DNA of 34,573 nucleotides from assembly GCF_000317245.1 (NCBI RefSeq), contig NZ_AJLJ01000201.1, positions 1 through 34,573 on the forward strand, written 5' to 3'. The stretch is from Fischerella muscicola SAG 1427-1 = PCC 73103 (GTDB taxonomy: Bacteria; Cyanobacteriota; Cyanobacteriia; Cyanobacteriales; Nostocaceae). Below the pieces are notes generated by a model. The model worked only from the letters and a program-made list of their open reading frames with translations, made no database searches and was not told the DNA's origin. A program made the translations under genes and the position numbers. Below are positions 18,378 to 27,368 of the stretch, piece by piece. How positions within the stretch are numbered: position 1 is the first letter of the stretch; every line of letters starts with the position of its first letter.

Positions 18378-19928
18378 ATGACTCTTGACTACGATGTCGT
18401 AATTATTGGTGGTAGTTTTGCAGGGCGTTCTGCTGCCTTGATGGCCACTCAACTCAAAGCTAAAGTTGCTTTAGTAGAACCCAAAATAGATTACGGATTT
18501 ATTCATCACCACGTTTTGAGCGAAATCGGCAGGCTTTCCCAACAGGTAAGTTATGCTGCTCGATTAGGAATTGGTGTTTCCAAGCCTCCAGAGATTTTTT
18601 ATCCTACAGGTATCTACAACGGCACAATTAATAGTTCAACAGGAAAAACAGAGGAATTTTCCCAGCAAGACCCTTTCACGAATATATCTTTAGGAAAATC
18701 TCAAACACCTGTAGAGTGGTCAGAAGCATTACTCTATGCTCGTGGTATTAGTTCTAATTTAGAAGAACAAAATTCACCTGCTGTACTAGCAGCTCAAGGT
18801 GTTGATGTCATTATAGGCAAAGGGCAATTTCAAGCTTCACCCAATTTAGTATTTGTTGTTAATAATCGTTCACTACGCGCACGCACCTATTTATTAGCTA
18901 GTGGTTCAGTTCCTGTAATTCCAGAGATTGAAGGCTTGCAAAAAACCGGTTTTTTGACATTATCAAAAGTTTGGCAGTCTCTGGGGAGTTCTACACCACC
19001 TAAGAATTGGGCAATTATTGGTGGTATTCCCCAAAGCATTGAGGTAGCACAAACTTTGGTGCGCTTGGGTTGCAGTGTTACATTAGTAACTCATCATCCT
19101 TCGATCATTCGTCATGCAGATCCTGAAGTTGCTCAAATTCTCCAAGCACAATTAGAAGCAGAAGGTGTGCATGTCCTCACAAACACAACAGTTACTCAAG
19201 TACGTTTAATAGAAGATAAAAAGTGGCTACAAGCAGGAAACAAAGCCATTGAAACCGATGAAATTATAGTAGCGATCGCACAGCAACCCAATATCGAATC
19301 CCTGAATTTAGCTGCTGTGGGTGTAAAATGGCGTCACCAGCGCTTGGTAGTCAATGAAAAACTACAAACAACCAACCATCAAATTTATGCTTGCGGTGAT
19401 GTTATTGGTGGTTATGAATTTCCTCACATTGCTAATTATGAAGCAAGAATTGCCTTAAAAAATGCTTTATTTTTACCTTTTTCTAAAGTTAATTATCATA
19501 GCATTCCCTGGGGAGTATTTTCTCACCCCAGACTGGCACAAGTTGGTTGGACAGAGACACAAGCAAAACGCCAGTATGGTAAAAGTGAAATTATCGTATT
19601 ACGGCAATATTTTAAAACCTTGGCAGCAGCTCAAATCCAGGAAGAAATCACAGGTATTTGTAAATTAATTGTTAGACGTCAGGGAGAAATTTTAGGAGCT
19701 GCGGTATTGGGAGTAGCAGCAGATGAATTAATTAATATTATTGCTTTCGCGATCGCTCAAAAAATTAAAATCAATCAGATAGCAAATTTAGCTGCGATAT
19801 TTCCCAGTTTTTCAGAAATTTTAGAACAAACCGCTAGACAGTGGCATCAGCAAAGATTACAAAATAATACAAGATTGCAAGATTTATTGGAAAGTCTCTT
19901 CCACTTTCGCCGCGATTGGAAAGTATAA
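18378..19928 (+). CDS. class-I pyridine nucleotide-disulfide oxidoreductase-like flavoprotein lacking the redox disulfide
   Basis: A 516-aa protein with the two-dinucleotide-domain fold of dihydrolipoamide dehydrogenase and mercuric reductase. It has an FAD motif VVIIGGSFAGRSAA at 7-20, a second NAD-type Rossmann near NWAIIGGIPQSIEVAQ with a weakened GxGxxG, the FAD contact IYACGDV, and a C-terminal dimerisation domain (VFSHPRLAQVGWTE). After the first strand the family normally has GGTCxNxGCxPSK; here it reads VEPKIDYGFIHHHVLSEIGR with no cysteine. It cannot run the normal dithiol chemistry, so it may be an NAD(P)H-flavin reductase or a quinone-type enzyme. The start is the ATG in a repeat-derived leader. 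Confidence 0.8.
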   Translation: MTLDYDVVIIGGSFAGRSAALMATQLKAKVALVEPKIDYGFIHHHVLSEIGRLSQQVSYAARLGIGVSKPPEIFYPTGIYNGTINSSTGKTEEFSQQDPFTNISLGKSQTPVEWSEALLYARGISSNLEEQNSPAVLAAQGVDVIIGKGQFQASPNLVFVVNNRSLRARTYLLASGSVPVIPEIEGLQKTGFLTLSKVWQSLGSSTPPKNWAIIGGIPQSIEVAQTLVRLGCSVTLVTHHPSIIRHADPEVAQILQAQLEAEGVHVLTNTTVTQVRLIEDKKWLQAGNKAIETDEIIVAIAQQPNIESLNLAAVGVKWRHQRLVVNEKLQTTNHQIYACGDVIGGYEFPHIANYEARIALKNALFLPFSKVNYHSIPWGVFSHPRLAQVGWTETQAKRQYGKSEIIVLRQYFKTLAAAQIQEEITGICKLIVRRQGEILGAAVLGVAADELINIIAFAIAQKIKINQIANLAAIFPSFSEILEQTARQWHQQRLQNNTRLQDLLESLFHFRRDWKV

Positions 19929-20231
19929 AATCAGTGATCAGTTAGCTAGAGGCGCGATGTTCCTCGCGTCTGTACAGTTATTAACCTGTTTGTTGTTTTG
20001 TTCGTTTTTGCGATCGCGTCCTTTGTTGCTACTTGTTTATAAAAACTCTACGTATGGCGGACGAAATTTATACCTTAATAAAACTATCAATTCTCTATAG
20101 TTCTTGCAACTAGCTTACGATCGGGGTAACGACCAAGCTCACCGGACGCAGATAATCTCTGCAACCGACCCAACCAAATTACGACGTTCCGGTGCAGCGA
20201 CTTGTTATGCGGCTGGCAATCACACAGAAAT
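19929..20231. other. intergenic region holding an attC-like hairpin
   Basis: No gene is seen. It contains a GAGGCGCGATG/CTCGCGTC palindromic repeat remnant near 19950, one HIP1 octamer near 20010, and the attC-like structure at 20124-20210. Confidence 0.5.
20124..20210 (-). repeat. integron attC-like site
   Basis: Read on the minus strand (same sense as the 471-aa gene), it runs GCATAAC, AAGTCGCTGCACCGGA, about 40 nt, TCCGGTGAGCTTGGTC, GTTACCC. The two inner arms pair imperfectly with an extra base on one side, as in attC (59-base element) sites, and the outer boxes approximate RYYYAAC and GTTRRRY; the last box deviates. Its position, 22 bp after the stop of the minus-strand gene, is where an attC belongs in a gene cassette. 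No integron integrase is in the window. Confidence 0.55.
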
Positions 20232-21647
20232 TTAAGTGCCTGGTTGTAACCAACCTTTTATAGCTGCTTTAGCAACTTTCAGGTACTTATTCTCTAGAAT
20301 GAATTCATCAATTGCAGCTTCCCCACTAGCTTGTAGCGCACCAACTACACGACGCTTAAAGCTAGGAGTCGTTTCATCATTGATGTAAGCAATTTGTTCA
20401 TGTTCAGTAGCGGTTGGATTTGTTTGCTCTAATTGCTTGAGCAATTGCTGAATTTCTGCTGCTGCATCAGCCAACGTCCTTTTCTGTTCGGATTGAAGGA
20501 ATGTATTGTTGTCAGATCTTGCATATTTGCCCACAGCCCCGGCTTGACCAACATTGTAGGTATCACCTTCATTCTTATTCACAGTTATTTCCCTAACAAT
20601 AGTAATATTCGTCCCTGTCGATCTCTCTGCAATAACTTGACTCACAAAACTCTCTACCAAACCTTTGTCAATAAAAGGTTGCCCACCGTATAGCTTTGAA
20701 CACATATCAAGCACTTCTAAAGCATCCGTCTTAGAATTCATTAATGCTTTTACAGGGAAAGATACATCTTCAAAACGTGGTGCTACTTCATCAAAATCGG
20801 TCAAGATTTTGCCGCCATATAGCCCTTTAACATAGCTTTTCTCCATCCAGTCAACGCACTGCTCAATAGTGTGATCAAGGCTATGGCGTTTAGCTGGGTT
20901 AAAATGGGAGTATACAAAAAATGTGCCTTCCTCCCCATCCACTTCACCTCTAAATAAAACGGCGGCAGTTACATCAAAAATATTAGAATCAGCCCTTCGT
21001 AAAGGAACAATTTTTTCAGCGTAGATATACATCCTTGGAATATTTCTAGGAGTATATGTCGGCAGCAGATCTTTATCTGACCAGTAGCGAACTTGCCCAA
21101 AAATATCGCAACAAATTCCTCCACATTGTTCTATGTCAGCGATTAACTTTTCATATAGATCCTGTCGTAAGGCAACTATTAAACCTTTATGCGTAACTCC
21201 AGAAGACGTTGCACATAAGAAATGTAAATTTTCATTTCCTACCTGCTTTTGAGTTAATCTCAAACACCCAACTCCACCCTTAACCATTTCAGATTTGCCA
21301 TACGGATCAAAAACTACGTAATCCGCATTTCGAGACTGGTCTCTACTACGAGATCTGATGAAATTTTCAGCATGATTGCGGGACTTACGAGCCTCTGATG
21401 TGTAGTATTGACCCGGTGCTCTTGGAATCCATTGGGCTAATGAAAACTCTTTCAGTTTAACCTGACAAGTTGCATATATCCTCTCAGAACGAATTACATC
21501 TTGCCAAAACTGCTCCTCACTCCAATATTCAACTTTCCTTCGCCCTTGAACTGTGAGGAAGTCTTGTTTGAGGAGTCCTCTTGACTGAAGATACTCCTTT
21601 ATAAAATGCAAAATATTGTAATCTACTCGACCAACGCTAAGCGACAT
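20232..21647 (-). CDS. hypothetical modular protein, cassette-like (471 aa)
   Basis: I do not recognise the N-terminal 350 residues. They contain aromatic and charged segments such as HAENFIRSRSRDQSRNADYV and a compact FRGEVDGEEGTFFVYSHFNPAKR block, with no membrane segment. The C-terminal part resembles a module repeated in many cyanobacterial multi-domain proteins: GDTYNVGQAGAVGKYARSDN, a coiled coil (LADAAAEIQQLLKQLEQTNP), then a helical end (ALQASGEAAIDEFILENKYL). That module often acts as an adaptor behind effector or sensor domains, so a defence or signalling role is possible. The ATG at 21647 is used; an upstream TTG would add 14 residues. An attC-like site follows it, suggesting acquisition as a gene cassette. 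Confidence 0.65.
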   Translation of the reverse strand: MSLSVGRVDYNILHFIKEYLQSRGLLKQDFLTVQGRRKVEYWSEEQFWQDVIRSERIYATCQVKLKEFSLAQWIPRAPGQYYTSEARKSRNHAENFIRSRSRDQSRNADYVVFDPYGKSEMVKGGVGCLRLTQKQVGNENLHFLCATSSGVTHKGLIVALRQDLYEKLIADIEQCGGICCDIFGQVRYWSDKDLLPTYTPRNIPRMYIYAEKIVPLRRADSNIFDVTAAVLFRGEVDGEEGTFFVYSHFNPAKRHSLDHTIEQCVDWMEKSYVKGLYGGKILTDFDEVAPRFEDVSFPVKALMNSKTDALEVLDMCSKLYGGQPFIDKGLVESFVSQVIAERSTGTNITIVREITVNKNEGDTYNVGQAGAVGKYARSDNNTFLQSEQKRTLADAAAEIQQLLKQLEQTNPTATEHEQIAYINDETTPSFKRRVVGALQASGEAAIDEFILENKYLKVAKAAIKGWLQPGT

Positions 21648-22199
21648 AACGCTTCTGAGTCTAAAAATATATTTGTTCCAAGCTAACAATCAGCATCTAC
21701 GTTGTCCAGTCTTTGCTTATCTTGTTTGATTGCTTGACTTGCAGTGCTTACTCTACAAAGCCAACAGATAACGCTCAAACTGTTTCCTCGCCAATAGCTT
21801 AAGACAGCCTAACAAAGAGATGGGTTTCAAGAACCGCCCCTACCGGGAATCAAGCGGCATAACTATTTATTAAACGGAAACTTTCCATATAATCTTTTTC
21901 TTAATCGCAATATATTCAGTGTTACAGCTACATCCTGTCTGAATATACAGAAAACTTCTTTTTTACATCCCTATTTGGATATTATATGGAATTTTTCCGT
22001 ATAACTACCCTTCACGGGAGGATTATAAAGAATTTTTCTGTATAACATCCTTGAGCGTACACCACACTCATAGTTTAAAGTCTTCTGGCTTCAGCCTCTT
22101 TACTTGTTCGTAGTTCATCAATGCTACCAAATTCTAACCTACTTGTCCCACGCATCTAGGACTTTTGCAAGAGGTCTACTAACCACTAACAACTAACCA
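21648..22199. other. 550-bp gap with a duplicated AT-rich motif, no gene
   Basis: No convincing coding frame. It contains two 25-bp copies (21981-22005 and 22022-22046, 22 of 25 identical) of an AT-rich motif with core GAATTTTT and end GTATAAC, 41 bp apart. A shorter inverted relative is near 21885-21899. Tandem ACCACTAAC-type repeats lie at 22180-22203. The motifs sit 240-400 bp upstream of the 471-aa gene and could belong to its promoter. Confidence 0.4.
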
Positions 22200-23966
22200 C
22201 TAACTTTTTTTATTCTTTCCTTCTGGTACTGAAACACTACCAATACCTTGTAAAATACCACGAACAATTAAACCCAAACCCCGACCAACTATTTTTGTAA
22301 GTAAAAATACTACTCCACTCCCTAAGAAAGATAATAATGATTTCAAAGGAGGAGCGATCGCATCACTAAATTCTAGTCCTAATGTGACTACTAAAGGAAT
22401 TCGCGAAAGCTTTTCTAACTCTTGGCGACGAGGAGCGTAAATAGATGTTTTGGCTATACCACGTGGAGCAAATACAAATAGCTCATAGCGACTTTCAAAA
22501 ATTGCCTTGGGTTCGCTGACTAAGTTTCTGACGCGGTATTTCCAAGATAAACTATTTCTAAAGCTTTCCAGGTATCGTGTGGAAATAAACTTACGGTCAT
22601 AAAAATTCAGTTTAATATCTTCTATATCTCCTAAATAATTCAGTAAAGGCTGGATGACAGCATTCCCTACTTGAATTAGCAAGTTTTCCAACAACATTTC
22701 TGCATTCTGATTAGCTTCAAAACTTCCCGCAGAAAAATTGGTATTATTAATAGTTAAATTTGTTTGAAATAGTAAGTAAGAAAATAAATCAACAAACAAG
22801 GGAACTTTATTCAAAATTCCTGCTTGTACTACTCCTGAACCTTGGGAAATTACAGTAATAATTTCTACCTGATTATTACCAACTTTGACACGAGAGAATT
22901 TCCCAAAAAAATCCGTAGCAGATTCCTTCCACAATTCATATAAAATTGCATTTTTGATTTCATGTAATTGATGAATTCCAATCTGAGAACTACGTAATTC
23001 ATCCAGAGTATCAGCAACTTTTTGCAAAATTAAATATAGTAATTCTCGTTTTTTATCTGAGCGTAATATATCTATCTCTAAAGACTCATCTGTAATATTT
23101 TGCAAAGGAAATTGCAGTTTATTTATACAAGATGTAAATAAAGTTGCTTGCAATGCTCTGGGGCTAAGTAGAGAGGGGGTACGTGGAATGATGCTGCGAT
23201 CGCTAAGGAGATTTTCTATAGGTGGTGGTAACTGCTCAACGTCTTGAAATTCAATTTGATCATTTATTTGCTCAGGTTGCGATGTTGATGTTGTCAATAA
23301 ATGATTAATCAACCAACGAGCTGCTAATAACTCTCGTTGTTGTCCAGCCAGCACTGCTCTTTCTAATATAGGCTGTCCAGGAATCTGCAATTTTGTTGTT
23401 ACTGCCGCTAAATTAGCATTTATTTGAGCATTGCCTGACAAACGCCAGTTTTCTAATAGCCGAGTCAGAAAACGCTGGGGAGATGGGGATAAGGAACGAT
23501 TTGGAGATGGGGGTGATTCTTTTGTTCTTGTGTCATTTATCCCATACCAATAAATTTCACCATTTGCGACTGCTTGCATAATGGCAACTAGCTCAGTAAC
23601 AGGTGTACCTTTAGGACAGTAACCGTTTACACCAATCGCCTTAGCTGCTAATAGTAGCCCTTGGTCTTGCAAAGAACTTAGCAGTAATATAGGTAAATTT
23701 GGATACTGATTTTTGAGTTGCCGACATAGTTGTAAACCCAGTTGCTGACTGTTGATCGAGCGATTATTACCTAGTTCTAAGGCCACTAAATTTATACTCG
23801 TCGGGTCTTGTTGGGCAAGCTCTGCGAGAATTTGCAAGACAGCAGTATTTGTTTGTGCCTCTAATACTACTTGTAAGTTGGAAAATTCTTCTAGAGCAAC
23901 ACGTAATCCTAGCCGGAAGATGGGGTCTTGGTCAACTAGCAATAATTTCAGAGGGCGATCGCTCAT
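22200..23966 (-). CDS. response-regulator-like protein with Ycf55/DUF3685 domain
   Basis: A 588-aa protein. Residues 5-130 form a NarL-type receiver: acidic pair in LLVDQDP, a beta-3 strand reading LVALELGNN where the phospho-acceptor Asp is normally found, and the conserved Lys in YCPKGTP. The acceptor position is Glu, so phosphorylation is unlikely. Residues 165-588 match the cyanobacterial DUF3685 family related to plastid Ycf55, with a conserved core (RKFISTRYLESFRNSLSWKYRVRNL) and a hydrophobic C-terminal segment that may be membrane-associated. The ATG is at 23966, next to a HIP1 site. The function of Ycf55 proteins is unknown. It stands in a run of leftward genes but has wide gaps on both sides. 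Confidence 0.8.
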   Translation of the reverse strand: MSDRPLKLLLVDQDPIFRLGLRVALEEFSNLQVVLEAQTNTAVLQILAELAQQDPTSINLVALELGNNRSINSQQLGLQLCRQLKNQYPNLPILLLSSLQDQGLLLAAKAIGVNGYCPKGTPVTELVAIMQAVANGEIYWYGINDTRTKESPPSPNRSLSPSPQRFLTRLLENWRLSGNAQINANLAAVTTKLQIPGQPILERAVLAGQQRELLAARWLINHLLTTSTSQPEQINDQIEFQDVEQLPPPIENLLSDRSIIPRTPSLLSPRALQATLFTSCINKLQFPLQNITDESLEIDILRSDKKRELLYLILQKVADTLDELRSSQIGIHQLHEIKNAILYELWKESATDFFGKFSRVKVGNNQVEIITVISQGSGVVQAGILNKVPLFVDLFSYLLFQTNLTINNTNFSAGSFEANQNAEMLLENLLIQVGNAVIQPLLNYLGDIEDIKLNFYDRKFISTRYLESFRNSLSWKYRVRNLVSEPKAIFESRYELFVFAPRGIAKTSIYAPRRQELEKLSRIPLVVTLGLEFSDAIAPPLKSLLSFLGSGVVFLLTKIVGRGLGLIVRGILQGIGSVSVPEGKNKKS

Positions 23967-24098
23967 AATCCAAACTATTAAGTGTAACGCTGTTTTTTGA
24001 AATCCCAGCTTCGATACTTAAATCATTGTCTCCTTTGTCGCCCAAATAATAGTGAATTCAGAGCAAAATTTTGAATCTTTGGGGAGTGTCAACCAACG

Positions 24099-25328
24099 TC
24101 ACACCTTATAAACTCTTCCTTTCCAAGCACCACCTCGTCCTTGCCAATAACGCAGTGCTGAGTCTAAAGTCATTAAATTATAGAGCAAAGCAATGATTGG
24201 TAAACAAAAAGCTAACCAAACGGGACATTGATAAAAACGAATCATTGGTAAATAAGCCAAACTCATTAGTAACCATGCTGATAAACCTGTGAGTGGAACT
24301 AACCAATTTCCTGTCAAAGCACCGACAATGAAACCCAAAGGTGGAATGATGTAAACCAAGATCATGCCGATGATGGTTCCAATTAACAACAACGGCGAGT
24401 AGTTGAGTTGAGTAAAAGCTGTACGAGCAACCATATCCCAAATGGGGGACAGTGATAAATAGGGACGTAAGCTGTGAGTTGAAGAACTTAGTCCGAGCCA
24501 AATTTTGGGAGAGTGTGGAGAAGCAATTGTGTTTTGTTGTGATTTTGTGCGATCGCCACTATCCTGAGATTGGGTAAAGCCTGATTTGACAGCATGAGCA
24601 AGAGCGCAATCATCAATTAATGCTTGGCGGATGACTTGCATACCACCGATACGTTTGAGTGTTGCTGTGCGTATGAGGATACAACCTCCCGCAGCAGCAG
24701 CAGTTAATTTTTTGGGATTATTTACCCAGCGAAAAGGGTAAAGTTTTTGAAAGAAAAACACAAAAGCCGGAATCAGAAATTTTTCCCAAAAGCTTTCACA
24801 TCTAAGTCGTACCATCAAGGAAACAAGTTCTAAATCTTCCTGTTCGGCTTTGGTAACTAGTTGGTGAAGATTGGCTACGTCATGTTCAATATCTGCATCA
24901 GTTAGTAGCAAATAATCTGGTTCAAGTGTTGCGATCGCTTTATTAATTCCTTGTTCCATAGCCCAAAGTTTACCACTCCAACCAAGGGGTAACGCTTGGG
25001 AAGTAATAACGTGTAATTGTTGATTTTTGTTTAAAGCCTGGGCAGTTTGTTGAGCAATTTCAGCAGTTCCATCTGTACTTTGGTCATCTACCAAAAAGAT
25101 AGTAAATGAGCCGGGGTAGTTTTGGCAAAAGAGCGATCGCAATGTCTTTGGCAACAAATCAGCTTCGTTACGTGCTGGAATGACTGCACAAATCGATGGT
25201 AATTTCTCTAACTGAGTTTCTGTGGCATTTAATTGCTGATCTGTACGCCAAAATTGTCCCCACAAAGTTAACAGTCCGATCCAGATTAATAAAGATAGAA
25301 GTACTACAGGGAATAGAATTTCTGTCAT
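24099..25328 (-). CDS. hpnB: hopene-associated glycosyltransferase HpnB
   Basis: A 409-aa membrane glycosyltransferase of family GT2. An N-terminal membrane helix (TEILFPVVLLSLLIWIGLL) is followed by the GT-A core: AVIPARNEADLLPKTLRSL, the nucleotide-binding Asp-Asp in FLVDDQSTDGT, GWSGKLWAMEQGI, the metal-binding DAD in LLLTDADIEHD, and an acceptor-site ALIDDCALA. At least three C-terminal membrane helices follow. A Gln/Ser/Thr-rich insert (QDSGDRTKSQQNT) interrupts the loop before them. HpnB-type enzymes occur in hopanoid clusters, but no other hopanoid gene is in the window. The ATG at 25328 is preferred because the membrane anchor starts there; an in-frame ATG at 25370 arises from repeat-like sequence. 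Confidence 0.82.
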   Translation of the reverse strand: MTEILFPVVLLSLLIWIGLLTLWGQFWRTDQQLNATETQLEKLPSICAVIPARNEADLLPKTLRSLFCQNYPGSFTIFLVDDQSTDGTAEIAQQTAQALNKNQQLHVITSQALPLGWSGKLWAMEQGINKAIATLEPDYLLLTDADIEHDVANLHQLVTKAEQEDLELVSLMVRLRCESFWEKFLIPAFVFFFQKLYPFRWVNNPKKLTAAAAGGCILIRTATLKRIGGMQVIRQALIDDCALAHAVKSGFTQSQDSGDRTKSQQNTIASPHSPKIWLGLSSSTHSLRPYLSLSPIWDMVARTAFTQLNYSPLLLIGTIIGMILVYIIPPLGFIVGALTGNWLVPLTGLSAWLLMSLAYLPMIRFYQCPVWLAFCLPIIALLYNLMTLDSALRYWQGRGGAWKGRVYKV

Positions 25329-25377
25329 AAATAAGTTTGTACAAATATAGGAACTAGTTGGGGTCGTCATCCGATTG

Positions 25378-25433
25378 TGGATTTTGGATTTTAGATTGGA
25401 ATCTATGCATCGCAAATCTAAAATCTAAAATTC
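25378..25433. repeat. AAAATC-type STRR repeats
   Basis: Several near-tandem copies of the ATCTAAA/TTTAGAT heptamer in both orientations, between hpnB and the ABC transporter. The same unit is at 18350 and 29494-29541. Confidence 0.55.
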
Positions 25434-25455
25434 CTTGTCTCCCGTTCCCCATTTA

Positions 25456-27087
25456 TTAATAATGCAAGTGATTTTTATCAAATTCGATTTGACCATATTC
25501 AAGTTTGATGATTCGGTCTGCTAAATGAAAATACCGATCATCGTGGCTAATTGCTAGGACTGTTTTACCTTGTTCTCTAAGTTTTGGTAGCAATTCTGTG
25601 TAAAATATTTCTTTAAATGCAGGGTCTTGATCGGCTGCCCATTCGTCAAATAAATAAATTGGTCTATTTTCTATATATGCTGTCAGCAAGGCTAATCTTT
25701 TACGCTGTCCTTGTGAGAGAGAAGTGGTAGAAAGTTTTCCGTTTTTAACTTTAACTTTATGCTCTAACTGCAAAAGCTTGAGGTAATCTTGGACTTGATA
25801 ATCCAAATCGGAATTTTCTAATCCCCACAGTTCATCAAATAGATAAAAATCAGCGAACACTACCGAAAAATGCTGACGATACCATTCGCGATTTTGTTCG
25901 CTAATTAACTCTTCATCGAGTCTGATTTCTCCAGTTTCAGGTATATAAAGTCCAGTAATCAGTTTAGCTAAAGTTGATTTACCGCTACCGTTTCCCCCAA
26001 CTATAAATACAAGTTCTTTAGGATAAATTGTCAAATCGATTGGGCCTAAAATAAAGCTGTTATCTTCTTCTGCTGTGTGGTAAGTATGAGTCACATGCTT
26101 GAGTTGTAAGCTGTGCCATGAAGTCTTGACGATGGCTGGTGCAGTAGATGTTTCGGCTCGACTAGCAAGAGATAATCCTAAAGATTCTATTTTTTGTAAT
26201 GCAATGCTGGCTTTGCTTAACTCAGGCAATTTGCTGATAATATTATCCATTGGCAGCATCAAGTAGGTGAGGGTCAAAATGTAGCTAGAAAGAGTTTGGG
26301 AGTTAAGAGTAAGTATCTTAGGCAGAGCAAAGATCACAAATCCCATCGCAAAAAAGAAGACAAGTTGACCCCAACTAGTAGTGATGGCAAAAAATGTCAA
26401 ACCACCCACATTATGAAGACGGTAAGTAGTAGCAGTTGACTTGAGTTTTTTATCTAAGAAGACTTGCCGCCGCTTATAATGTAGTTTTAGTTCCTTGATC
26501 CCTTCAGTGATAGTACGGAAGTCTTTAAATAGTACATCTTGATCATCACGTGCCAGGGCTAGCAATTTTTCTCCCCTATTTAGTAGCCACTTGCAACTAG
26601 CAATTGCGACTACTGCCAGTCCTGCAACCATTACAAGTACTATCCAGGATAGCCAGGTGATGTAAACTACACAACCTAAGACGATCGCCAAATTCATAAA
26701 TAGGAAAGGCATCTGGTAAACGCCATCAGCAACCGCCTGTACATCTTCTGTTAAGGTTGCTAATAGTCGGGGGCTTCCTAGCCGTTCTAAATGACTCAAC
26801 TCAGAGGAAAGAATTTGGCGACTCAAGCGCATCCGTAACTGCAAAACTGCATTTTGAGATAGGCGAATCAACATCACTTGGGATATAATACTGGTAACAA
26901 GTGCAACTATAGCCAGCCCGATAAAAGCCCAGATTATACTTATAAAAGACGAACTCAGGTTACGACTTGCAGTATGACTAATTAAGGCAATCAGACCAGC
27001 ACTGCTACCACCACTGAGGAATCCAGTCGCGATCGCGATCGCCACCATACCCCAAGAAGAACGCAGTAGAAAATAAATTAAATTCAT
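25456..27087 (-). CDS. cyclic-peptide export type ABC transporter (fused permease-ATPase)
   Basis: A 543-aa half-transporter. Residues 1-290 hold six membrane helices of an ABC exporter domain. Residues 325-543 are the ATPase: Walker A GGNGSGKST, signature LSQGQRKRL, Walker B IYLFDEWAADQD and switch His in ISHDDRY. The DEWAADQDP motif and overall length match the SyrD/PvdE/YojI-type cyclic-peptide transporter family, which exports peptides or siderophores as homodimers. Neither an NRPS nor a precursor peptide gene is seen nearby, so the substrate is unknown. The ATG at 27087 is clear. It is leftward and 127 bp upstream of hpnB. Confidence 0.87.
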   Translation of the reverse strand: MNLIYFLLRSSWGMVAIAIATGFLSGGSSAGLIALISHTASRNLSSSFISIIWAFIGLAIVALVTSIISQVMLIRLSQNAVLQLRMRLSRQILSSELSHLERLGSPRLLATLTEDVQAVADGVYQMPFLFMNLAIVLGCVVYITWLSWIVLVMVAGLAVVAIASCKWLLNRGEKLLALARDDQDVLFKDFRTITEGIKELKLHYKRRQVFLDKKLKSTATTYRLHNVGGLTFFAITTSWGQLVFFFAMGFVIFALPKILTLNSQTLSSYILTLTYLMLPMDNIISKLPELSKASIALQKIESLGLSLASRAETSTAPAIVKTSWHSLQLKHVTHTYHTAEEDNSFILGPIDLTIYPKELVFIVGGNGSGKSTLAKLITGLYIPETGEIRLDEELISEQNREWYRQHFSVVFADFYLFDELWGLENSDLDYQVQDYLKLLQLEHKVKVKNGKLSTTSLSQGQRKRLALLTAYIENRPIYLFDEWAADQDPAFKEIFYTELLPKLREQGKTVLAISHDDRYFHLADRIIKLEYGQIEFDKNHLHY

Positions 27088-27195
27088 GATAATTTTTATA
27101 CGCTTTTTTAGTCAGCGCTTCTAGGGGAGTTATTTTATTTTGTTTTTTGATTTTATACTATTTCACTTTCACTTTTTTGATGATGAAAATATATG

Positions 27196-27217
27196 CGTAG
27201 GAGTGTACAGTCCTACG
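27196..27217. repeat. palindromic hairpin repeat
   Basis: CGTAGGA and TCCTACG, perfect 7-bp arms around an 8-nt loop, in the gap between the ABC transporter and the 187-aa gene. It is a typical small cyanobacterial repeat. Confidence 0.4.
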
Positions 27218-27291
27218 GCTCTACAGTAAATTCAATATGTATCAGGGTTTTTGCAAAATGGTATAACGCATCCTACTTACTAATAGATTAA

Positions 27292-27320
27292 ATCCCTGAC
27301 TTCTCAAAGAAGTCAGGGAT
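27292..27320 (-). terminator. REP-like hairpin, possible terminator of the 187-aa gene
   Basis: ATCCCTGACTTCT and its complement form a 12-13 bp stem with a very short loop. It lies 49 bp after the leftward 187-aa gene. It is related to the hairpin at 34502-34534 (CCCTGACTTC against CCCCGACTTC), so it is a dispersed repeat that may double as a terminator. Confidence 0.55.
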
Positions 27321-27368
27321 CTAAATTGTTATTGTTCATTAATGATTTAGGAATGCTATATAAATAGA

